From UBA4207 sp964352405 (GTDB lineage: Bacteria > Bdellovibrionota > Bacteriovoracia > Bacteriovoracales > Bacteriovoracaceae), in the NCBI GenBank assembly GCA_964352405.1, contig CAYGRY010000088.1, forward strand, positions 1-9,581: 9,581 nucleotides of DNA, in the 5' to 3' direction. The notes under the pieces were generated by a model, which was given only the letters and a program-made list of their open reading frames with translations, made no database searches and had not been told where the DNA came from. Of this stretch, positions 1-5,705 are shown piece after piece (the first letter of the stretch is position 1; the number at the start of each line of letters is the position of its first letter). A program made the translations under genes and the position numbers.

Positions 1-54
1 AGCGTCAGTTTCCGGAGCTGAAGGCCGTGCGTTCGATCCGCGCCGGGTGCGCCA
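1..54 (+). tRNA. tRNA-Arg(CCG), 3' part; 5' end outside window
   Basis: This is the 3' two-thirds of a tRNA that reads the CGG arginine codon. Reading from base 1, I see the end of the D stem and base 26. The anticodon stem is bases 5-9 paired with 17-21 (the last pair is T-G). The loop TTCCGGA (10-16) has anticodon CCG at 12-14. A five-base variable region (22-26) follows. The T stem is 27-31 with 39-43, around the T loop TTCGATC. The 3' acceptor strand is CGGGTGC (44-50), then discriminator G51 and an encoded CCA (52-54). The missing 5' acceptor strand should read GCACCCG. The T-rich stretch after CCA may end transcription, but it already lies in the 3' end of the convergent patatin gene. 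Confidence 0.93.
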
Positions 55-57
55 TTA

Positions 58-918
58 TTATTTTTGAAAAAACTTTTTGAAAATTTTTGGCATCTTGATT
101 GGACTTAGATTGTGGAAAACTTTCATAAGAGATTTCCATTTCTTTCGGACTAAAATCCAAGTTGCTGCAGGAACTTCTGACTTTGCGGCTTTCATTCCTT
201 CTTCAATTAAAAGCTTAGCCTGATCATTTTTAAAGCGACTGTATTTAGATAAATCCATCGAGATGACAATGTCAGCCTCTTCAAGTTGCTCTCGAGTTTG
301 ATTGTCGATGGATATATCTAGCGAGTTAGCCAAAATATCTAATATACCTGTAGGTGTAGGATAACTTTCATTACCATTGAGGTTCACAGCAATTTTAATA
401 TGTGCACCCAAGTGATCAAGAGCAGAAACTGGAACATTTTCTGTGAGTCCACCATCAACAAGTAAACGATCATCACGTTCAACTGGGAGATAGACGCCAG
501 GAATGCAACAGCTAGCTTGTAAAGCGGTTAAAACAGGACCATTGGTCATCAAGTAGGATTGACCACTAATGACATCGGTCGCTTTGATCGCTAGTGGAAT
601 TTTGGCGTCTTCAATTAGACAGTCATGACCAAGTTTTCTTTCAATCAGATCAATAAGACCGGTATTTTCTACTAAGCCAAGTTTAGGTAGTCGAATAGCC
701 GATAATTCAATTGGTTTTAGTTTAGATAATTCATCTTCAATTTCGGCCAGAGGAATATTAAAGGCGTAAAGGGCTGCGACTGCGGCTCCTGCACTTGTTC
801 CAGCAACGACATCTGGACGCAATTGAATTTCTTCTAAGTGTTTAAGGACACCGACGTGAGCAAGTCCTCTTGCTCCGCCACCGCCTAAGGCGAGGCCAAT
901 TTTTCTAAGTTTTAACAT
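58..918 (-). CDS. Patatin-like phospholipase (RssA-type), 286 aa
   Basis: This is a predicted serine lipid acyl hydrolase of the bacterial patatin/RssA group, which cleaves acyl chains from phospholipids with a Ser-Asp dyad. All the family signatures are visible. The oxyanion-hole loop GGGGARG is at residues 12-18. The nucleophile elbow GTSAG is at 40-44 (Ser42). The block ASCCIPGVYLPV is at 135-146, and DGG is at 155-157 with catalytic Asp155. There is no signal peptide, so the enzyme is probably cytosolic or peripheral on the inner face unless exported another way. The C-terminal 29 residues (258-286) hold ten Lys/Arg and no acidic residue, mixed with Trp and Phe, which suits membrane binding. 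The gene is last in an envelope operon, 15 nt after the OmpA-type gene. It has no clear Shine-Dalgarno sequence, so it may depend on translational coupling. Its stop codon lies 3 nt from the convergent tRNA. Confidence 0.92.
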   Translation of the reverse strand: MLKLRKIGLALGGGGARGLAHVGVLKHLEEIQLRPDVVAGTSAGAAVAALYAFNIPLAEIEDELSKLKPIELSAIRLPKLGLVENTGLIDLIERKLGHDCLIEDAKIPLAIKATDVISGQSYLMTNGPVLTALQASCCIPGVYLPVERDDRLLVDGGLTENVPVSALDHLGAHIKIAVNLNGNESYPTPTGILDILANSLDISIDNQTREQLEEADIVISMDLSKYSRFKNDQAKLLIEEGMKAAKSEVPAATWILVRKKWKSLMKVFHNLSPIKMPKIFKKFFQK

Positions 919-933
919 AGATTAAAGGTATGC

Positions 934-2178
934 TTACTGAATAAGAAAATCAACTCGACGGCTCATATCTAAAGCAAGTCTTGGATCTTCAGATAGAATA
1001 GGAAAGCTCTGGCCATAACCAATAGCTTTGGTTAATTCTGGATTTAAACCGTGATGAATAAGTTCTTTTCTAACAGCTCTTGCTCTTCTGTAAGATAGAT
1101 TTTTATTGTAGTCCGCCTCGCCAATTCTATTAGCATGGCCTTGGATGACTAGTTTTCCCGCTAATTTATTCTCCAAGATGAGGTGAGCGATCTGTTTTAT
1201 CGCTTTTTTATCTTGTTCATCTAAAAAATCAGAATCATGATCAAATCGAACCTCTAAATTTAATTCGCTTATAAGTTCGTATGTTTGTTCCTGCTTTGTT
1301 GTTAAAGGGGACTGTGAGTGTGGAACCATTTTTATTCCACCAGAAATTTGTGGCTGCCATTTTAGACCTACGATAAAACGCCAGTCATTACCTGTAATAC
1401 CATCAACCCCGCCCAAGCCAAGACCAGTGGTTACTGATAGTGAATCATTTCTAAAGTATTGAATACCGGCGACAATCTCACTTGGACTTTGTTCACGAGT
1501 TTTAGAAAGCATTGAATAAGCTTCAGCACTCCAATGCCAACGATCATTAATAGGGACGTGAACGCCTAGGGCTGCCAAAAATCTATTTCTAAAATCGATA
1601 TCTTGATATTTTGCATTTTGGTTGCGAAGAACACCCATATTGGCATTAATTCGAAAATGCTTGAACTCACGCTCGATCGCCATTTTTAGACCAAGACCAA
1701 CACCACCGTCACCTAAGAATAAATTTTGATCTCCAGTAGGGAGAGTAAAGGTAGGAATAAGAGCAATTGATGTTGGATCATTGTTAGCTGTGACTCTGTA
1801 TTTTGCGATAACACTAGTATCTCCAACGCCTTTCTCTTTTGTTTGTCCATCAACAAAACTAACTTGTGAAAATGGTGCTGCGATACCAACTAAAAAACGA
1901 GAAGATGTCTGCCAGCCAGCACCAATTTGGACTGTTGTGATGCCATCAATAATAGTTCTTGTTCGTGTTGTCCCAGTTGCGTCAGTCGCTACTAGTGGAT
2001 CGTTAAGGTGATGATAGTTTGCTGAAAGAATTAGCTTTTGATTAATAAGCGAATCTTTCGATAGCGTATCCTCAGTCACGAGGTAGTGGGGACTGTGAGA
2101 ATGATTTATCAGTTGTAAGTTAAGAGCAAAGCTTAAGGGACTAAAAAAGATGAGTCCAAGAGCAATGATTTTATTCAT
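934..2178 (-). CDS. Outer-membrane beta-barrel protein with C-terminal OmpA domain, 414 aa
   Basis: This is a predicted outer-membrane protein. A signal peptide spans residues 1-18, with probable cleavage after SFA. Residues about 45-275 are rich in alternating amphipathic strands and carry Gly-rich turns such as GVGDTSVIAKYR and TFTLPTGD. These resemble the MetA-type/transporter-like barrel family, and the barrel is larger than the eight-stranded barrel of E. coli OmpA. A linker (276-304) leads to an OmpA-like peptidoglycan-associating domain (about 305-414), shown by the stretch from QGHANRIG to LSYRRARAV and the terminal SRRVDFLI. Oddly, the Asp that normally contacts diaminopimelate (HTD or YTD in relatives) is Asn350, while the partner Arg365 is kept. 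The first codons overlap the lipoprotein stop by 8 nt (ATGAATAA), with a modest GGTGAT ribosome site upstream. It is probably co-translated with the lipoprotein and patatin. Confidence 0.85.
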   Translation of the reverse strand: MNKIIALGLIFFSPLSFALNLQLINHSHSPHYLVTEDTLSKDSLINQKLILSANYHHLNDPLVATDATGTTRTRTIIDGITTVQIGAGWQTSSRFLVGIAAPFSQVSFVDGQTKEKGVGDTSVIAKYRVTANNDPTSIALIPTFTLPTGDQNLFLGDGGVGLGLKMAIEREFKHFRINANMGVLRNQNAKYQDIDFRNRFLAALGVHVPINDRWHWSAEAYSMLSKTREQSPSEIVAGIQYFRNDSLSVTTGLGLGGVDGITGNDWRFIVGLKWQPQISGGIKMVPHSQSPLTTKQEQTYELISELNLEVRFDHDSDFLDEQDKKAIKQIAHLILENKLAGKLVIQGHANRIGEADYNKNLSYRRARAVRKELIHHGLNPELTKAIGYGQSFPILSEDPRLALDMSRRVDFLIQ

Positions 2179-2974
2179 AAATAATCACCAGTTTTGGAGA
2201 TTGAACAAAAGTGTCATCAGTGAGTGTAAACCAAAAGCTTTTTTCATCGCGAAGTAATCCAAGTAGATCACTTTCATTGAGATCAAATAGTTGCTTAAGA
2301 GAAAAGTCTTTGACACCAGTGAGGCGAGTATTATTATTAATGGCACCAGACTTTCTTAATTCCTTTTGAAAGAAATCATTTTTAACAACATCTTCGTAGC
2401 CAGCAGCCCAATAGTTAGGGTTCCACCATTTCTTTTTGACATATTTTTGAAGTCCAAGAAGAGGAATTTTTTTAATACCATTTCCGGAGCATGTTCCAAT
2501 ATTATTTAAGCATAAAAGCTCAGTATCAAAAGACTTTCCATAGACAACGTAATTAGCTTGAATTCTTATATCGTGGATTTTTGAAATTTTACCAATGGCC
2601 GGAATATCAAAGGCAAACAGAACCTGACGATTTCTAACACAATTATCTTTACCAAAAATTCTGCACATCAAATTAGACTGGCTTGTTCCGTATGGTATTG
2701 TTTTAACTTTCTTTGTTCTGTAGGGTAATTCGACTGAAAGCTTCTCTCCACTCGTTGGATCATAATCTCTTGGCCCTAACTCTATATATTTCGCAGTCGG
2801 TGGTGGGGTAGGAGTCGGTGTTGGCGTCGGGGTTGGAGTAGGCGTTGTATCAACAGGGTCTGTTCCGCCAACTTCTCCGGCTATAGTGTCTATCAAGTGA
2901 GGATTTTTTCCACAACTTGTCATAAGAAAAACGCTAAAAATTAAACATACTAGAGTTGAGTATGATTGCTTCAT
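2171..2974 (-). CDS. Lipoprotein with Thr-Pro repeat linker, 267 aa
   Basis: This is a predicted lipoprotein of unknown function. I chose the ATG at 2974 because AAGGA sits 8 nt upstream of it and because it gives a normal signal: MKQ, a hydrophobic stretch, then the lipobox MTSC with Cys21 lipidated. Starts at 2992 or 2983 would add a useless extension. Position +2 is Gly, not Asp, which favours the outer membrane under the Lol rule. After about 20 residues comes a linker of seven Thr-Pro units plus Pro-Pro (44-59), probably extended and spanning part of the periplasm or surface. The remaining 200 residues look beta-rich, contain four Cys (104, 112, 155, 162; two possible disulfides) and end in SPKLVIIYE. 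That ending recalls the last strand of DNRLRE/carbohydrate-binding beta-sandwiches, but this is a weak likeness. It is first in the run lipoprotein, OmpA-type barrel, patatin. Confidence 0.82.
   Translation of the reverse strand: MKQSYSTLVCLIFSVFLMTSCGKNPHLIDTIAGEVGGTDPVDTTPTPTPTPTPTPTPPPTAKYIELGPRDYDPTSGEKLSVELPYRTKKVKTIPYGTSQSNLMCRIFGKDNCVRNRQVLFAFDIPAIGKISKIHDIRIQANYVVYGKSFDTELLCLNNIGTCSGNGIKKIPLLGLQKYVKKKWWNPNYWAAGYEDVVKNDFFQKELRKSGAINNNTRLTGVKDFSLKQLFDLNESDLLGLLRDEKSFWFTLTDDTFVQSPKLVIIYE
2797..2847 (-). repeat. Degenerate 6-bp repeat coding (Thr-Pro)7-Pro-Pro
   Basis: Seven consecutive Thr-Pro codon pairs sit in the lipoprotein gene. On the minus strand they read ACG CCT, ACT CCA, ACC CCG, ACG CCA, ACA CCG, ACT CCT, ACC CCA, then CCA CCG. 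The peptide repeat is perfect, but every DNA unit differs from its neighbours and all four Thr codons are used. The stretch is also visibly more GC-rich than its surroundings. Confidence 0.85.
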
Positions 2975-3008
2975 CTGTGACATCCTTGTCATCAATAAAT
3001 AAGATTAA

Positions 3009-3030
3009 TATTAGGCTATCATGCCTAATA
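3009..3030 (-). terminator. 8-bp hairpin after the kinase gene, possible terminator
   Basis: TATTAGGC (3009-3016) and GCCTAATA (3023-3030) form a perfect 8-bp stem with a 6-nt loop. The hairpin lies 28 nt past the kinase stop codon and about 35 nt before the lipoprotein start. On the minus strand it is followed by TTAATCTTATTT, which is T-rich but interrupted, so it would be a weak intrinsic terminator. It could instead be an operator or an mRNA-stabilising element between two operons. No convincing -35/-10 pair for the lipoprotein gene was found in this 84-nt gap. Confidence 0.45.
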
Positions 3031-3058
3031 AAAAGTGATAAATTATGGCATTAATTTC

Positions 3059-4252
3059 TTAACGTTTAAGCATTAATACGAATGTTGTCATAGAGTTGAC
3101 ACTGCTTTCGAGAATGATATCACCACCCTGCGCTCGTGCTAAATGCCTCGCAATTGGCAATCCTAGTCCTAATCCAGAGATTATCCCATTTCCATACTCT
3201 TGAGCTCGATAGTAACGATCGAATATTCTAGACTGATCTTGTAGAGAAATCTCTCTACCTGAGTTTGTTACTCTTATATTAATAAAGTCGGCCTGATCGT
3301 GATCAATTTTAATCTCAATGATACTATCGGGCTCACCATAGTTAATAGCATTAGTAAGTAGATTAAAAATAATCTGCTTTATTTTATGATCATCAGCAAA
3401 AAGTGTTTCAATTTTTTTGTATTGTAGGTCGATCAAAATATTCTTTTTAGCTGCAAGTTTTCTCGATTCTTTTAACACATTATGAATCAACGTATTTAAA
3501 TCAAACTCTTTGGGGTAAATTTTTAGAGAACCTGATTCGATAGAGGTTTGATCGACGACATCTCGAACTAAGTTGGTTAGTTGTTCACAAGCCGTCTTAA
3601 TATACTGACAAGACTCTTTTGTTTTTTCATCACCAGCTGTAATAGCATCATCTTCAATCAGTTCTATATATCCATTTAAGATATTAAGAGGAGTTCTCAT
3701 CTCATGGTTAATACCATTTAAAAATCTTAATTTGGTTGATACTTCATCTTCGAAATTATTTTGAGCCTGTCTTAATTCGAATAAGGCAACCACTTGTCTT
3801 GCAAGTAATCTTAAAGATTCAATTTGGTTCTCTGAAAGTTTTCTTGGGAGGTGATCAATGACACAAAGAGTTCCAAGCGCATTATTGTTCTTCGTAATAA
3901 GTGGAACACCAGCGTAAAAAATCACATTTGGCTGATTAACGACAAGAGGATTATCTTTGAACCTGCTATCTAATCTCGCATCTTCAATTATGAAAATATC
4001 ATCTTGCAAAATAGCATGAGAGCAAAAGGCAACTTCTCTGGGAGTATGTCTTGCTGATAATCCATGATGGCTTTTAAACCACTGTCTTTTAGAATCAACA
4101 AGGCTCACAAGTGATATTGGAGTTTCACAAATATTTGAGGCAATTTTTGTAATAGCGTCATAGTTAATTTCTTCTTCAGTATCAAGGATCCTAAGTTCAT
4201 CAAGTTCTTTGAGACGATCAATTTCGTTAGCACTAAGCGAAGCAATGTTCAT
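3059..4252 (-). CDS. Cytoplasmic GAF-domain sensor histidine kinase, 397 aa
   Basis: This is a soluble two-component sensor kinase. There is no transmembrane segment. Residues about 15-160 are a GAF domain of the type fused to many bacterial kinases, with stretches such as SLVSLVDSKRQWFKSHHGL, FCSHAI and AGVPLI. The ligand is unknown. A HisKA dimerisation domain follows, with the H-box INHEMRTPL and phospho-accepting His183. The HATPase domain shows the N-box (KQIIFNLLTNA, Asn297 and Asn301), an F-box-like IFDRYYR (343-349) and the G2 box GLGLGLPI (360-367). The D-box reads VTNSGREI, with Asn330 where Asp is usual and without the second Gly. This is a variant seen in some active kinases, so loss of activity should not be assumed. 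AAGGA precedes the ATG by 4 nt and overlaps the stop region of the 92-residue gene 8 nt upstream. No response regulator is in the window. Confidence 0.93.
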   Translation of the reverse strand: MNIASLSANEIDRLKELDELRILDTEEEINYDAITKIASNICETPISLVSLVDSKRQWFKSHHGLSARHTPREVAFCSHAILQDDIFIIEDARLDSRFKDNPLVVNQPNVIFYAGVPLITKNNNALGTLCVIDHLPRKLSENQIESLRLLARQVVALFELRQAQNNFEDEVSTKLRFLNGINHEMRTPLNILNGYIELIEDDAITAGDEKTKESCQYIKTACEQLTNLVRDVVDQTSIESGSLKIYPKEFDLNTLIHNVLKESRKLAAKKNILIDLQYKKIETLFADDHKIKQIIFNLLTNAINYGEPDSIIEIKIDHDQADFINIRVTNSGREISLQDQSRIFDRYYRAQEYGNGIISGLGLGLPIARHLARAQGGDIILESSVNSMTTFVLMLKR

Positions 4253-4260
4253 TTCTTCCT

Positions 4261-4539
4261 TTAACTAGCTTTGGCTTTTAGTTCGTCAATTTCAACAAAT
4301 GTAATTCCATTTTGACCAATCACTTCATCACCAATGAAAATATGATAAAGACTTAAAATATCTTTAAACTCAATCTTGGAGTAATCGTCTTCAAGTTTAG
4401 CTTTAGCAATGATCAAAGCTTCACCATAAGTGGCATCAACCGGAATATCTGGAAAAAGTTCCCAATCAATAGTCGCTAACTCTTGCTCAATCAGAGTCTC
4501 GATCATTTGTTGCCTTAATTGGATTTCATTATGATTCAT
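4261..4539 (-). CDS. Small acidic protein of unknown function, 92 aa, upstream of kinase
   Basis: I do not recognise this protein. It is short, soluble and clearly acidic (19 Asp/Glu against 7 Lys/Arg), and has no Cys, no signal peptide and no membrane segment. The N-terminal third (residues 1-28) looks helical. The segment 36-64 also looks helical, and the end (about 66-86) is probably a short beta hairpin. The gene has the best ribosome site in the window (AAGGAG, 5 nt before the ATG), so it should be well translated. The kinase gene begins 8 nt after its stop, so the two are almost certainly co-transcribed. A role as a partner or modulator of the GAF kinase is suggested only by this position. 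It is not a receiver domain, because no phospho-acceptor Asp context or Lys signature is present. Confidence 0.75.
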   Translation of the reverse strand: MNHNEIQLRQQMIETLIEQELATIDWELFPDIPVDATYGEALIIAKAKLEDDYSKIEFKDILSLYHIFIGDEVIGQNGITFVEIDELKAKAS

Positions 4540-4676
4540 AATGACTCCTTCTTTCGGATTAGCATCACTACCAACTTATTGGTATTTTAAGCTGATTATT
4601 GACAGCTATAGGTGACAATTTATTGACCTAAGAAGACAAGGTTTAGACAAAAATTCAGTGATTATGGTGATATAGC
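4540..4676 (-). promoter_or_regulatory. Leader of the 92-aa/kinase operon with three inverted repeats
   Basis: This 137-bp gap follows rlmN and precedes the 92-residue gene. It contains three inverted repeats in a row. The first is 4609-4630 (TAGGT-GA-CAA / TTG-ACCTA, 8 bp with a 2-nt bulge). The second is 4590-4607 (AGCTG / CAGCT). The third is 4570-4583 (ACCAA / TTGGT). An 8-bp direct repeat, TTATTGAC (plus strand), occurs at 4596 and 4620, 24 bp apart. None of the hairpins is followed by a clean T-run on the minus strand, so an rlmN terminator is not evident. I could not place a convincing sigma-70 promoter. The region may hold operators or a folded 5' leader. Confidence 0.4.
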
Positions 4677-5702
4677 TTAGGTTTTGAGCTGTCCACAAGC
4701 GGCCATAATGTTGTCGCCTTTTGTTTTTCTAATAGTCGTTCTTATGCCAAATTCAACAAGTTGCGACTTAAATGCCTCAATTTTTTGGTCATTTGGGCGT
4801 TTCCACGGCGAACCCGGATATGGATTAAAGGGGATTAAGTTTGCCATATGTGGACGGTTCTTAAGAAGCTTGGCTAAAGCGAGAGCATCTTCCTTGCTGT
4901 CATTAAAATCTTCTGCAAGCATGATTTCGTACAAAACAACCTGTTTACGTCCTAGTTTGATTTTATCAACTTCGTTCATAAGAGACTCTATTGGCCATTT
5001 TCTAGAAATAGGAATGAGTTCTCTTCTTTTTTCTTCAATCGCACTATGAAGAGAGATTGCCAGATTTACTCCATCTAGCTCACTGAATCTTTTGAGTCCA
5101 GGCAGATAGCCAGCGGTTGAAACAGTGATCATTCGATGAGAAAGATCGAGGCCTCTTGAGTCCGTCATGAGATCGATCGTTTCTTTTAATTGATCAAAAT
5201 TATGGAGAGGTTCTCCTTGTCCCATAAAAACAATATTAGGTGCTTTAGTACCATTTATTCTTTTATGGTAGGCCCAGTCCCACGCTGCTAAGTATTGCCC
5301 AACGATTTCTGAAGTTGTCAGGCTCCTTGATAATCCTTGTGTGCCTGTATGACAAAAACGACATCCCATCGCGCAGCCAACTTGGCTTGATAAGCAGACC
5401 GTATCCTTTCGATAAAAAGGTATCAGAACAGTTTCGACACTACGATGATCTTTAAGACCGAACAGAAACTTTATGGTGTCATCGCTGGATTGATGTGTTT
5501 GAAGAATTGTTGGGCGTTTCCAATCCAGTTGCTCTAAAAAAGATAAAAGTTTAGGAGACATTCGGCCATCTTCCCAACCTTTAAAAGTTGGTCTTCGATA
5601 AGCCTTTTTGAAAATAAGTTCGGCAAATGATTTTGAAAAACCATTTTTTGAAAGTTGTTCTTCAAGTTTATTATAAGTGAGTCCTAAGCCTTGATCAGAC
5701 AT
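4677..5702 (-). CDS. rlmN: Dual-specificity 23S rRNA/tRNA adenine-C2 methyltransferase RlmN, 341 aa
   Basis: RlmN is a radical S-adenosylmethionine enzyme that methylates C2 of A2503 in 23S rRNA and of A37 in some tRNAs, supporting accuracy at the peptidyl-transferase centre. The iron-sulfur signature CxxxCxxC is at Cys110, Cys114 and Cys117 inside SQVGCAMGCRFCHTG. The two further catalytic cysteines are present: Cys336 in AACGQL (the methylated Cys, equivalent to E. coli Cys355) and Cys103 (equivalent to Cys118, seven residues before the cluster, as in E. coli). GQGEPLHN (161-168) is the SAM-contacting GEP motif, and ISLHS and PFNPYPGS are also typical. Length is normal to slightly short. 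The start lies 3 nt after the RMD1-family stop codon, with only a weak AAAGTGA ribosome site, which implies co-transcription and probably translational coupling. Confidence 0.97.
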   Translation of the reverse strand: MSDQGLGLTYNKLEEQLSKNGFSKSFAELIFKKAYRRPTFKGWEDGRMSPKLLSFLEQLDWKRPTILQTHQSSDDTIKFLFGLKDHRSVETVLIPFYRKDTVCLSSQVGCAMGCRFCHTGTQGLSRSLTTSEIVGQYLAAWDWAYHKRINGTKAPNIVFMGQGEPLHNFDQLKETIDLMTDSRGLDLSHRMITVSTAGYLPGLKRFSELDGVNLAISLHSAIEEKRRELIPISRKWPIESLMNEVDKIKLGRKQVVLYEIMLAEDFNDSKEDALALAKLLKNRPHMANLIPFNPYPGSPWKRPNDQKIEAFKSQLVEFGIRTTIRKTKGDNIMAACGQLKT

Positions 5703-5705
5703 ACA

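Noticed and set aside
1..60. tRNA 3' end as an attachment site for an integrated element
   Set aside because: No integrase, no second copy of the tRNA 3' end in the window and no accessory-type genes beside it. The neighbour is an ordinary patatin operon.
1781..2011. Open frame of 76 codons on the plus strand
   Set aside because: It is antisense to the barrel part of the OmpA-type gene, has no ribosome site and shows no recognisable protein features. It looks like a shadow of the real gene.
3266..3300. Kinase as a degenerate, inactive enzyme because of the altered D-box
   Set aside because: His183, the N-box and the G2 box are intact, and Asn-Ser-Gly variants of this box occur in kinases that work. 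The variant alone does not show loss of activity.
4599..4627. TTGACA at 4599-4604 as a plus-strand promoter
   Set aside because: No acceptable -10 lies at 16-18 bp (only TATTGA or ATTGAC), and no plus-strand gene follows.
4684..5049. Open frame of 121 codons on the plus strand
   Set aside because: It lies wholly antisense to rlmN, whose catalytic motifs are complete. It begins with TTG and has no family likeness.
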